A stretch of 64,000 nt of DNA from Pedobacter miscanthi. GTDB lineage: Bacteria > Bacteroidota > Bacteroidia > Sphingobacteriales > Sphingobacteriaceae. The notes under the pieces were generated by a model that was given only the letters and a program-made list of their open reading frames with translations, had not been told where the DNA came from and made no database searches. A program made the position numbers and the translations under genes. Of the stretch, positions 42,382 to 51,019 are shown in pieces; the first letter of the stretch is position 1; each line of letters opens with the position of its first letter. The DNA lies in contig NZ_QNQU01000011.1 in NCBI RefSeq assembly GCF_003315595.1, positions 62,001 through 126,000 on the forward strand. The letters are read 5' to 3'.

Positions 42382-42631
42382 TTACGGTTTTGTTAAATTA
42401 TAAAATGATTAGTTATTGTTTTCCTTGGTTTTTACTTATCTGTGGATGAAAATGACCGGGTCGGATTTTATTTTCCGAACATTTCCTATAAATATCTATC
42501 TGGTTTGAAAATTGCGATGACAAGAATTGAAAGTAACTGAGAATCCGCACAATGATTTATGCCAGGATTTTCTTTTTTTTAAAATACAGTGGTGGCCCTC
42601 TGTAATCCTCATAAGTTTAGTTTGGTTACGA

Positions 42632-42643
42632 TAAAACGTTTTA
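42632..42643. promoter_or_regulatory. LacI-type operator TAAAACGTTTTA
   Basis: Perfect palindrome about 250 bp upstream of SusC pair B. Confidence 0.72.
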
Positions 42644-42674
42644 GTAAACCAATGTTAGAAATTTTTTATTACAA

Positions 42675-42686
42675 TAAATCGTTTTA
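42675..42686. promoter_or_regulatory. LacI-type operator TAAATCGTTTTA
   Basis: One-mismatch site 43 bp from the one at 42632. Confidence 0.6.
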
Positions 42687-42728
42687 TTTGTAAAAAAAAT
42701 ATTACAAAAAAAGCTTAGTTGGAATGCT

Positions 42729-43733
42729 TTAATCGCGGATTACCAAACGGGCTGGTATAATTACCTGATCAACGGGCGATTTGCTTTTGGAAGCAAGCTG
42801 ACTTAAAATCAATTTGATAATGGTTTCGGCGATTTCCTCCAAAGGTTGCTGAACAGCAGATATACTTGGGGTATGCAGTTCAAACGCCTCATGATCATCA
42901 TAAGCAATAACGGCAAAATCATCATCGATTTTTTTATTGATTTGCTTTAATGCTTTTAAACCACCAATAGCCAAATAGTTTGTTGCAAAAAGAACTGCGT
43001 CGATATTTTTTGAGTTAAATAAATCCTTTACTTGGTTGATTGTTGTTTGTTCATCCTGATTGAAATGTACTTTAACAACCAGTTCATCATTATAGGTTAT
43101 ACCATTATCTTCCAGTGCTTTTCTATATCCTTCAAACCGTTCAATAATCTGCTCAACATTAATATCGGTGGTTACCAGTGCTATATTTTTTTTACCCTGA
43201 TCGATAAAGTTCTGTATTGATTGATAGGAAGCATTAAAGTGATCGGCCCCAACATAACTTACATTAAGATCAGGTAAATTCCTATCAAATAAGATTACCG
43301 GGTTGCCATCATCCAAAAGCATCTGAATATCTTCTTCTATCCCTTTAATGGGCGAAATAATATATGCATCAACTTTACGCGATTTAAACATGTTAATAAG
43401 CTCTTTTGCTTTATCAACACTATTTTCGGTACTGGAATAGATAATTTTATAACCTCTTTTATAGGCTTTATCTTCGATTAACCTCGCAATCCTTGAAAAG
43501 AAAGAGTTGGAAATATCTTCAATGATCAGGCCGATGATGTTTGAATTGCCGGTACGTAAACTCCTGGCAATCTGATTGGGCTTGTAACCACTTTCAGCAA
43601 TAATTTTTTCTACTTTTTCGATTACTGCCTCGCTTATCGACTTCTCTTTTGCTTTACCGTTAATAATAAACGAAACTGTGGTAATGGATACATTTGCTTT
43701 AACAGCTATATCTTTGATGGAAAGCGATTTCAT
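42729..43733 (-). CDS. LacI/GalR-family transcription regulator
   Basis: A 334-residue DNA-binding repressor. The N-terminal helix-turn-helix (SIKDIAVKANVSITTVSFIINGKA, residues 4-27) is followed by the hinge region GYKPNQIARSLRTGNSN. The periplasmic-binding-like sensor domain (60-334) includes IIGLIIEDISNSFFSRIARLIEDKAYKRGYKI, NPVILFDRNLPDLNVSYVGADHFNASYQS and DDFAVIAYDDHEAFELHTPSISAVQQPLEEIAE. LacI regulators bind palindromes with a central CG. Nine such sites related to TAAAACGTTTTA occur upstream of transcription units in this locus, one about 100 bp upstream of this gene. It lies between two tandem SusC/SusD pairs. The effector is probably a sugar from the locus (inference). Confidence 0.93.
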   Translation of the reverse strand: MKSLSIKDIAVKANVSITTVSFIINGKAKEKSISEAVIEKVEKIIAESGYKPNQIARSLRTGNSNIIGLIIEDISNSFFSRIARLIEDKAYKRGYKIIYSSTENSVDKAKELINMFKSRKVDAYIISPIKGIEEDIQMLLDDGNPVILFDRNLPDLNVSYVGADHFNASYQSIQNFIDQGKKNIALVTTDINVEQIIERFEGYRKALEDNGITYNDELVVKVHFNQDEQTTINQVKDLFNSKNIDAVLFATNYLAIGGLKALKQINKKIDDDFAVIAYDDHEAFELHTPSISAVQQPLEEIAETIIKLILSQLASKSKSPVDQVIIPARLVIRD

Positions 43734-43833
43734 TTGGTTGGAATTCTTTTAAGTTAATCGATTCAAAGCTAAATAAAAATTACATTTTTTAAATTTTGCC
43801 TTTTATAAATAGTGCAATTTAACATTTTTTATG

Positions 43834-43845
43834 TTAATCGTTTTA
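43834..43845. promoter_or_regulatory. Possible autoregulatory operator TTAATCGTTTTA
   Basis: Two mismatches from the palindrome, about 100 bp upstream of the LacI-family gene. A weaker relative, TTAATCGATTCA, is at 43754. Confidence 0.5.
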
Positions 43846-43897
43846 GAAACCGTGGTTAAAGGTTAACAGGGAAATAAAAATGAAGCCATTAAACAAC

Positions 43898-43922
43898 AAA
43901 AGGCGCTTAAAGAGCGCCTTTT
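43898..43922 (-). terminator. Terminator after susD (pair C)
   Basis: AAAAGGCGCT-TAAAG-AGCGCCTTTT, 9 bp past the SusD stop; A and T runs on both sides. Confidence 0.88.
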
Positions 43923-43931
43923 GTATCAAAA

Positions 43932-45587
43932 TTAATATCCGGGATTTTGGGTGAGTTTAGGATTTAGGTCTCGCTGCCTTTGCGGTATGGGGTATAATGC
44001 TTTGGTAGCTGATGATGCTGTGTGATCCCACCAGGCTGCCGTAGTAAATTTTCCAAAACGGATTAAGTCGTCTCTTCTAAAACCTTCGAAAATGAATTCC
44101 CTTCCGCGTTCGGCCAATAGCTCGTTTAAAGTTAACGTAGCAGTGGTATAGGCATGTGCAGGCCAGGTAGCTGGAGTATAAGCCCTTTGTTTACAGGCGT
44201 TTATTAAATTGGTTACTTCGCTTGTGGCAACCCCACCATTTTTACGCATAATGGCTTCTGCCTTGGCGAAATAGACCCATGTTAAACGGTAAACATTCCA
44301 ATCTGTATTGTTGTAATTTGCATCGGCCGCTACTTTCACACCATTTACAACACCAGCAATGGAGTTTCCCAATTTATATTTATTGAAACGCACACCACTA
44401 TTCTCTTCTCCCTCACTCATATTGGAAACGGTAGATCCTTTTGCATTTTGCTGAATATTATCAACAAATACCAAAGGTTTTCCTGAATACTCGACTGTAC
44501 CGGTAACAGGGCTAACACCATCCGAAAATTTTATCTGGGGACCAAAAGACAACCAGGTAGTTTTACGGAGATCGTCTGTTTCAAAAGTAGTATAAACCCC
44601 TGGAACCAGCACAATACCATCGTTACCGTTTCTACCTCCACCGTAGATATCTTTCTGGGCAAAATGATAAAACTCACCTGTCCATGATGGTTCAAATCTG
44701 GCCCGGGTATAATCATAAGCAATAGAAAAAATTACCTCGTTTGATAAATCATTGGTATTTTTAAACTGATCGGTAATATTTGGATCTAAAGCCATCGCAC
44801 CATTTTGCCCGCCCGCCTGATTATTAATCAGCTGATCTGCCGCAGCAATGCAATCATCCCAGCGTGGCGTACCCGTCCAAACCTCGGCATTTAAGTAAAG
44901 TTCGACCAACATGGCATAACCACTGGCCTGGCTCATTCTTCCCAACTGTGCCCTTGAAAGTTTCGGTACGTTATTGATATTATCCTTGATTTCTTTTTCT
45001 ACAAAAGCGAAAACATCTTTTCTGCTTGTTGTTGACGGATAGATTGGATTGGCCGGATCGGCAGGTTCGGTTACCAAAGGCACCCCACCGAACAGATCCA
45101 TTAATTTTAGAAAATGAAATGCACGGAGCAATTTTAATTCTGAAACATAGGCGTTCTTTTCTTCCTGTGTAATACCCATTGCAGAAATATCGCGGGTACT
45201 GATGTTTGCTATCGGATCGTTACAATAACCTACCCCACCGTACATTAACGACCACGCATTATTAAACCCATCCTCATCAACGGTCCAGCTATGGTAGTGC
45301 AATCTTTTCCATTTACCCCCATCTTCACCATGCGGACCTTTAGTTGGCCAGGCCAGCTGATCGCCGGAAAGTTCGGCCATGCGCCACCATCCATCCTGAC
45401 CAGATGGTGTAACCCATGCATTGGCATGGGTATATGGCCTTAAAACAGCTGATAAAACCTCGTTTTTATTGGTATAAAATTTATCTGCAGGAATTTGATC
45501 GTAAGCATTTTCATCCAGTTTAGTACAGGCAGAGCCTACACTAACCAATAAAATTAATGCACTATATAATATTGATTTGTTTTTCAT
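43932..45587 (-). CDS. SusD/RagB-family glycan-binding lipoprotein (pair C)
   Basis: A 551-residue lipoprotein with lipobox LVSVGSAC (Cys21). It matches the SusD at 37677 nearly throughout, including segments such as SGQDGWWRMAELSGDQLAWP and LSNEVIFSIAYDYTRARFEP. It differs mainly around 185-200 (GGVPLVTEPADPANPIYPST) and 350-365 (ISFSDGVSPVTGTVEYSG-like region), which are candidate ligand loops. The terminal sequence is LNPKLTQNPGY. It sits 11 bp downstream of its SusC gene and is followed by a strong terminator. Confidence 0.95.
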   Translation of the reverse strand: MKNKSILYSALILLVSVGSACTKLDENAYDQIPADKFYTNKNEVLSAVLRPYTHANAWVTPSGQDGWWRMAELSGDQLAWPTKGPHGEDGGKWKRLHYHSWTVDEDGFNNAWSLMYGGVGYCNDPIANISTRDISAMGITQEEKNAYVSELKLLRAFHFLKLMDLFGGVPLVTEPADPANPIYPSTTSRKDVFAFVEKEIKDNINNVPKLSRAQLGRMSQASGYAMLVELYLNAEVWTGTPRWDDCIAAADQLINNQAGGQNGAMALDPNITDQFKNTNDLSNEVIFSIAYDYTRARFEPSWTGEFYHFAQKDIYGGGRNGNDGIVLVPGVYTTFETDDLRKTTWLSFGPQIKFSDGVSPVTGTVEYSGKPLVFVDNIQQNAKGSTVSNMSEGEENSGVRFNKYKLGNSIAGVVNGVKVAADANYNNTDWNVYRLTWVYFAKAEAIMRKNGGVATSEVTNLINACKQRAYTPATWPAHAYTTATLTLNELLAERGREFIFEGFRRDDLIRFGKFTTAAWWDHTASSATKALYPIPQRQRDLNPKLTQNPGY

Positions 45588-45598
45588 TGTTGTATAAT

Positions 45599-48500
45599 TT
45601 AAAAGCCTACGTTAACACCAAAAAGAAATGACCTTGTGCTTGGATACGCACCTCTGTTATCTACCCCCGGACCCAGGCCGGTATCTTGAATAAAGTCGGG
45701 ATCATTACCCGAATAACCGGTTATGGTAGCTAAATTTTGACCGGTTGCATATACGCGCAGGTTACGGATAAGCTTGGTTTTTAATTTGAAATTGTAACCC
45801 AGTGTTACCTCATCAATTTTAACGTTTGTACCATTTTCTATATAATAATCAGAATACATAAAAGTATCGTTGATCTGACTGTATTTTGGATTGGTAAAGG
45901 CATCACTTAAGTAATTTGATCCTTTTACATACGGATTTGCATAGGTTAATGCAGTAGTATTCAGGATCTGGTAATCGAATTTACCCCTCAAAAAGATCCT
46001 TAAATCGAATTGTTTGTAAGTGAAGTTTGCAGTATATGATGCATAATATTTCGGGATTGCATTTCCGATCGGAGCAAGATCTGTAAGGTTTTTATCTTTA
46101 GAAATATTGATCTGATCATTAAGCACAGCAACCCCATTTCTATTGTAAAACAACCATTTCCCTGCTGAATTAAAACCAGCAAACCTTTTACCATAAAATA
46201 CACCTAAATCTTCGCCTTCGTATGTGGTAATGGCATCGCCCAGGGCACCTGCACCACCAATACCGGCAAAAGTTTTGTATTTAACGGTATATATATCATT
46301 AGAATAGGAATCTAATGTATTTTTAATGGTACTACCGGTAAAATCCATACTAAAAGTAAAGTCCTTGTTTTTAATTGCCTGGTAAGATAGTGCCAGCTCT
46401 ATACCTTTTGAAGAAATCTGACCAACATTGGCAAAAATACTCGATTGCACATAAGGTGGCTGTGGAGTGGTATAGGTATCCAAAAGATCTTTGGTCGTTC
46501 TTTTAAACAAATCCAGCGATCCTGTTAACTTGTTGTTAAACATGGCAAAATCTGCACCCACATTAATTTCGCGTTTACTTTCCCATTTCAGGAAAGGATT
46601 TGCATTTCTGGTCGGTCCGTAGGTTTCGCGGTAAATACCATCCGGATAAAGATATTTGCCTCCTGTACCCAATGTTACCCTCGAAGCATTGTTTTCGAAA
46701 CCAGAATTACCTGTAACGCCATAACCGGCCCTAATTTTCAGGTTGTTGATAAACTTGGCATTCTGCATAAATTTCTCTTCAGAAATATTCCAACCTACAG
46801 ATACTGCAGGGAAATTACCCCATTTGTTATTATCTCCAAATCTGGAAGAACCTTCCCTTCTTAAAATAAACTGGGCCAGGTACTTTCCGTTAAAAGCATA
46901 ATTTACACGACCGAAAAATGCAATTAATGTATTGTCATTTTTAAAACTTCCGATGGATGCTTTACCAAGTGCGAGTGCTTCGCCCTGAAATAAATTATCT
47001 TCATTGAATTGATCGTTTAAAAAACCACGGTTATTGGCATCTGATCCTTCTTCAATATAATAACGATAACTGTAACCGGCTACAGCGCTTATGGAATGTT
47101 TGCCTCCCAGTACCGTACTGTATGATAGTGTAGGCTCTAAGGCAAAGGCCTGCGAAAGGAAATTGCTTTTAAAAGCATAACCGCCATTAGGAAAATCAGT
47201 GTTTTCTACAGAATTTTCACTTGCTAAAATGGCATACCCACCATCAATATAACTATCCCTTTGCACCGAACCAAAAACCGATGCTTTTAATCCCTTAATG
47301 ATATCCAGATCAACCTTCATATCGGCGCTTGATGTTTGCTGCTTACGATAATTTGTTTCCTGGAACAAACGGGCATATTGATTGGTACTCTGATTATCAA
47401 AATAATAGGTGCCATCGGGATTATAGATCTGTGTAGTAGGGTTTTTGGCAGCTTCTTCCTCCCAACCGCCACCACCTAATAAATTTGCATTATTGAAGTT
47501 GGTAGCAAGGTTTAATTGAATATTTAGCTTATCGTTTAGTCCTTTTTGATTTACATTTAACCTTAAAGTATATTCTTTCCGCTCGTTCTCTTTAGCAATA
47601 CCCTCTAAATCCCTGTAATTTATACTCGCCCTATAGCTTGTTTTATCCGTTCCACCCGATAGTGATAAATTGTGGTTTTGAGATAAATTACCATGATTGA
47701 CCAATAAATCATATAAATCATTGTTTCCGCCCCTATCAAGCGCATCAATCTGTTTTGAAGCTATTTTGGACCTAAATTCATCCGCAGTTAAAAAGTCCAG
47801 CCGGTTTTGAATATATTCTTTACGCAGGTAACCAGAATAATTAAAGGTTGGTGCGCCTGGTTTTCCTTTTTTTGTGGTGATTAAAATTACACCGGCATTT
47901 GCACTGGTACCATAAATGGCAGCACCCGAACCATCTTTTAATACATCAACAGATAAGATATCATCTTGTGTAAGAAGATCAGGATTACCACCTGGAATAC
48001 CATCGATTACAAAAAGTGGACTTGCACTTCCGGTAACTGAAACCACTCCACGTAGCTGTACGCTGGGACCAGAGTTGGGATTAGAGCTACTGGCGCGGGT
48101 AATATTCAGACCGGCAACCTTACCTTGAATCAGATCTAATGCATTTCGGGCACCACTTTGCCGAAATTGTGCAGTATCTACGTGAGCAACAGACGAAGTA
48201 ACCTCTTTTGTTTTTAATGTTCCATAACCTACAACCACAACTTCATCAAGTTTTTGTGATTGCGACGGAACCAAAGCAATAGTTAATGGTGTAGCACCAT
48301 TACCGGCCGGAACAGATTTAGCTTGGTAACCAATATAACTGAACACCAGCACATCGGTTGGCGAAGTTACATTAATACTGAACTTACCGTTTTCCTGGGT
48401 TACGCTTCCACCTGTTTTGCCCTGGATTTTAATCCCAACACCTGGCAAACCTATTTTTTGCTCATCTACAACCGTACCGGTAATTGTTTTTTGCGCAGCA

Positions 48501-48784
48501 GATGTCCCGGCAGCAACAGGGGTTGCAGGAGCCGGTGTGGCTGGAGCGGGTGCCGGACTGGTGGTTGGACGTGCACCACCCAGCGGATTTGGTGGTACTT
48601 TTACCGAATCAGCTGGTTTGGCAACCGGAACTTTTTTTGTTGTGTCTTGTTTTTTAGTTGTATCCTGCTGGAAATAATAACGGTCGAACTTGACTTTTTC
48701 GCTCTTCATTTTCGCAAACAACTGGGGGCTTGAAAGTAGGATCAGGCATAGGAATCCTGACATCCTGAGTAAAATGTTTTTCAT
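45599..48784 (-). CDS. SusC/RagA-family TonB-dependent transporter (pair C) with Pro/Ala-rich N-terminal tether
   Basis: 1061 residues from ATG 48782-48784; the upstream in-frame codon is GTG. After the signal (FLCLILLSSPQLFA) comes a linker of about 75 residues with repeated DTTKK and a P/A/T-rich stretch (residues ~43-105). The carboxypeptidase-like domain (ITGTVVDEQKIGLPGVGIKIQG), the plug (GSGAAIYGTSANAGVILITTKKGK) and the barrel (ending FLFGVNVGF) follow. The linker is absent from the paralogue at 39346. It is probably the outer-membrane partner of the SusD 11 bp downstream. An operator-like site (48887) lies about 100 bp upstream. Confidence 0.95.
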   Translation of the reverse strand: MKNILLRMSGFLCLILLSSPQLFAKMKSEKVKFDRYYFQQDTTKKQDTTKKVPVAKPADSVKVPPNPLGGARPTTSPAPAPATPAPATPVAAGTSAAQKTITGTVVDEQKIGLPGVGIKIQGKTGGSVTQENGKFSINVTSPTDVLVFSYIGYQAKSVPAGNGATPLTIALVPSQSQKLDEVVVVGYGTLKTKEVTSSVAHVDTAQFRQSGARNALDLIQGKVAGLNITRASSSNPNSGPSVQLRGVVSVTGSASPLFVIDGIPGGNPDLLTQDDILSVDVLKDGSGAAIYGTSANAGVILITTKKGKPGAPTFNYSGYLRKEYIQNRLDFLTADEFRSKIASKQIDALDRGGNNDLYDLLVNHGNLSQNHNLSLSGGTDKTSYRASINYRDLEGIAKENERKEYTLRLNVNQKGLNDKLNIQLNLATNFNNANLLGGGGWEEEAAKNPTTQIYNPDGTYYFDNQSTNQYARLFQETNYRKQQTSSADMKVDLDIIKGLKASVFGSVQRDSYIDGGYAILASENSVENTDFPNGGYAFKSNFLSQAFALEPTLSYSTVLGGKHSISAVAGYSYRYYIEEGSDANNRGFLNDQFNEDNLFQGEALALGKASIGSFKNDNTLIAFFGRVNYAFNGKYLAQFILRREGSSRFGDNNKWGNFPAVSVGWNISEEKFMQNAKFINNLKIRAGYGVTGNSGFENNASRVTLGTGGKYLYPDGIYRETYGPTRNANPFLKWESKREINVGADFAMFNNKLTGSLDLFKRTTKDLLDTYTTPQPPYVQSSIFANVGQISSKGIELALSYQAIKNKDFTFSMDFTGSTIKNTLDSYSNDIYTVKYKTFAGIGGAGALGDAITTYEGEDLGVFYGKRFAGFNSAGKWLFYNRNGVAVLNDQINISKDKNLTDLAPIGNAIPKYYASYTANFTYKQFDLRIFLRGKFDYQILNTTALTYANPYVKGSNYLSDAFTNPKYSQINDTFMYSDYYIENGTNVKIDEVTLGYNFKLKTKLIRNLRVYATGQNLATITGYSGNDPDFIQDTGLGPGVDNRGAYPSTRSFLFGVNVGF

Positions 48785-48886
48785 TGGCACTCACTAGTTT
48801 AGTTTATAATTAGTTATCGCTATGCGGCCAAATTTTACTAAATTAATAAGAGCAATGGGATTAATTAGTTACTTATAGGGTTTCCG

Positions 48887-48898
48887 CAAAACGATTTA
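48887..48898. promoter_or_regulatory. Weak LacI-type operator CAAAACGATTTA
   Basis: Two changes from TAAAACGTTTTA, about 100 bp upstream of SusC pair C. Position supports it more than sequence. Confidence 0.45.
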
Positions 48899-49074
48899 GT
48901 AACGCATTAAAGGGCATATTGTTTTAAAAAAAATTTAACAGCACTTAAAATGTTACGTTATAGGTAAAACAAAAATTCACTAATAAAATGCAGAGAAATC
49001 AGATTACGGATATGATTCCATTTAGGTTATTGCTTGTCTTGGATGAGTTTAACGGCCAGGGAAATTTCTGTTAG

Positions 49075-49170
49075 TCGGGATTTGCAATCCCGATTTAGAG
49101 TAAAGGATTTATAATCCTTATGATTGGATTTTAAATCCAAAGTCCGAAGGTCCGGATTGCAAATCAGGAC
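49075..49170. repeat. Four tandem short palindromes built on GGATTT
   Basis: TCGGGATTTGCAATCCCGA (49075-49093), AAGGATTTATAATCCTT (49103-49119), TTGGATTTTAAATCCAA (49124-49140) and GTCCGGATTGCAAATCAGGAC (49150-49170). Each is a near-perfect hairpin with a different stem base but the same GGATTT core. Confidence 0.8.
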
Positions 49171-49328
49171 CAGCATAAATTTAACGTCATTCGGCTTTAA
49201 TATTTTGCACTATGTAAAACTTAGGTGAGCTAAGGTATCTAAGATGGTCATAAAATAAGCTAACAAATTTAATCCACCACCTGCACCTGATAACATCTAA
49301 GTCTTTCAATAACCTTTTCGGCTTTTAC

Positions 49329-49387
49329 ACCATATAAGATATATTAGACCATGTAAGCTTACATGGTCCTTAAATGTCTCCTATGGT
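49329..49387. repeat. Palindromic element ACCATA...TATGGT with perfect 22-bp core
   Basis: The core 49347-49368 (GACCATGTAAG and its exact complement) is a perfect palindrome; outer arms ACCATATAAG and CTCCTATGGT pair imperfectly. Confidence 0.75.
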
Positions 49388-49423
49388 AAAAAAAGAATAT
49401 TGATTATCAGTTATTTATATAAA

Positions 49424-49530
49424 CGTCATTTCGAGCGGAGTTTAACGAAGCCGAGAACCACATATTGCTCAGCGAAGCTAAATCTATCGAGATAGATCTC
49501 TCCACCTCACTGCGTTCCGGTCTAGATGAC
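49424..49530. repeat. CGTCAT...ATGAC dispersed palindromic element, copy 4
   Basis: Same family as 11092-11200, sharing GCTCAGCGAAGCTAAATCT and GAGATAGATCTCTCC in the centre. It ends 21 bp before the lpxB stop codon. Confidence 0.85.
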
Positions 49531-49550
49531 AATGCTTTTTGAAGTAATCC

Positions 49551-50657
49551 CTAGCCCTTTAATTTTTCAAAAATCAATTTGGCTGTTTTAGCGGAAGCGC
49601 CAGGTTTGCCCATTAATAAAAGTAGTTCACCATAGTTTTTCAACATCGCGTCCCTACCCGTTCCGCCTAAAATAATCTGTAGTTCGCTGCTAACTTTTTG
49701 GGTATTGCAATCTTCCTGGATAAGTTCGGTTACAATCTTTTTATTTACGATGAGGTTAACAAGCGAGATAAACTTAATTTTTACCAGCATCCTCGCAATA
49801 GCAATCGAAATAGCACCTCCTTTATACACCACCACCTGTGGCACTTTAAACAGCGCAGTCTCGAGCGTAGCTGTTCCCGATGCCACAATGGCTGCATGGG
49901 CATGGTGCAATAAATTATAGGTACTGTTAAAAAGCAGTTTAACTTTTTTATCGCCAGTAAACTGATGGTAATAAGCTTCGGTAAAAGTTGGTGCTGCCGC
50001 AATGGCAAAAATATAATCAGGGTATTCTTCCCTAATACTCAACATCACCGGCAACAAGCGTTCTATTTCCTGTTTACGACTTCCGGGCAATAACGCAATA
50101 ATTTTTTCAGTACCTAACTGATGGTTTTCGCGGAAGTTTAGATCGGGTGTAAACTGTGCAATTTCATCCAATAGCGGATTGCCAACATAATCTACTTCCA
50201 TTCCCCAGCCTTTATAAAAATCGACCTCGAAAGGCAGGATACAGAACATGTGGTCTACAATTCTTTTTATTTTAAGCACCCTTTTCTGGTTCCAGGCCCA
50301 AACTTTTGGCGAAATGTAATAACACACTTTTATGCCGTTGGCATTTGCAAATTCGGCAATTTTCAGGTTAAAGCCAGGGAAATCGATCAGCACCAGTACA
50401 TCGGGTTTCCAATCTAAAATATCATCTTTACAGGCTTTAAGGTTTCTGAAAATGGTCCTCAGATTCAAAATTACCTCAGTAAAGCCCATAAAAGCCATTT
50501 CGGCATAGTGTTTAACCAGTTCTCCACCTTCGGACTGCATTTTATCGCCACCAAAATACCTGAAAACAGCATCGCCATCTTCCTGTTTTAAGGCTTTCAT
50601 TAAATTAGCGCCATGTAAATCGCCTGAGGCTTCTCCGGCTACGAGGTAGTATTTCAT
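49551..50657 (-). CDS. lpxB: Lipid-A-disaccharide synthase
   Basis: 368 residues from ATG 50655-50657 (MKYYLVAGEASGDLHGA); the frame extends upstream to 50738 but those 27 residues do not belong to the family. LpxB joins UDP-2,3-diacylglucosamine and lipid X at the inner membrane to form the lipid A disaccharide. Motifs: AGEASGDLHGANLM (8-21), VLIDFPGFNLKIA, YYISPKVWAWNQKRV, LLPGSRKQEIERLLP and ASGTATLETALFKVPQVVVYK. It follows a small membrane protein gene and surE in the same direction, a common gene order in this phylum. Confidence 0.95.
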   Translation of the reverse strand: MKYYLVAGEASGDLHGANLMKALKQEDGDAVFRYFGGDKMQSEGGELVKHYAEMAFMGFTEVILNLRTIFRNLKACKDDILDWKPDVLVLIDFPGFNLKIAEFANANGIKVCYYISPKVWAWNQKRVLKIKRIVDHMFCILPFEVDFYKGWGMEVDYVGNPLLDEIAQFTPDLNFRENHQLGTEKIIALLPGSRKQEIERLLPVMLSIREEYPDYIFAIAAAPTFTEAYYHQFTGDKKVKLLFNSTYNLLHHAHAAIVASGTATLETALFKVPQVVVYKGGAISIAIARMLVKIKFISLVNLIVNKKIVTELIQEDCNTQKVSSELQIILGGTGRDAMLKNYGELLLLMGKPGASAKTAKLIFEKLKG

Positions 50658-50739
50658 AGTTAAGGATGATGTTTGATGGATGATGTTAAATGTAAAATGG
50701 ACAATGGAATTTCCCATCATCCATATTACATCTTCCATT

Positions 50740-51012
50740 TTACATTACTTTGTATGCAAAAAACACAAAAGCGCATAAAAATGTTGCCGCCAGTATGCCT
50801 CTTCCGATATTTTCTTTATTGTATTTAAAAAATATCTGCATAGCATAGGCGTTAACCGCAATACCACCAATGTATAACAAATCTGCTTTGGCAAGGTAGG
50901 CTATATGGTGGATAATGTACCATGCGATAGAACAAAAGACTGCAGGGATAAGCAAACCAATGCCCAAACCTACCCATACCGAATTATTTAACTTCTTTAA
51001 ACGATCGATCAT
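50740..51012 (-). CDS. Small membrane protein between surE and lpxB
   Basis: A 90-residue protein with three hydrophobic segments (about 13-37, 46-60 and 70-88) and no family I recognise. It begins 7 bp after the surE stop and ends about 82 bp before the lpxB start, so the three genes are probably one operon. Its last codons overlap the right arm of an inverted repeat (50689-50701 with 50734-50746). Such small membrane genes between surE and lpxB are, as I recall, frequent in Bacteroidota; a role in envelope biogenesis is only a guess. Confidence 0.75.
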   Translation of the reverse strand: MIDRLKKLNNSVWVGLGIGLLIPAVFCSIAWYIIHHIAYLAKADLLYIGGIAVNAYAMQIFFKYNKENIGRGILAATFLCAFVFFAYKVM

Positions 51013-51019
51013 TATAGCA

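Larger units (their letters stand above)
42382..42728 (-). promoter_or_regulatory. Leader/promoter region of SusC pair B
   Basis: 347 bp between the LacI-family gene stop and SusC, both read leftward. It has two LacI-type sites and no gene. Confidence 0.55.
48785..49550. other. 766-bp gap with promoter and palindrome cluster, no gene seen
   Basis: The right boundary of the polysaccharide locus. It holds the operator-like site, four short tandem palindromes (49075-49170), a long imperfect palindrome (49329-49387) and one CGTCAT-type element (49424-49530). No credible open frame. Confidence 0.6.

Noticed and set aside
48323..48733. Plus-strand frames opposite the start of SusC pair C
   Set aside because: They are shadows of the Pro/Ala-rich coding sequence on the other strand.
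49075..49170. Possible CRISPR array
   Set aside because: The repeated units differ in sequence, are only about 17-21 bp and lack constant-length spacers or cas genes. They are individual palindromes.
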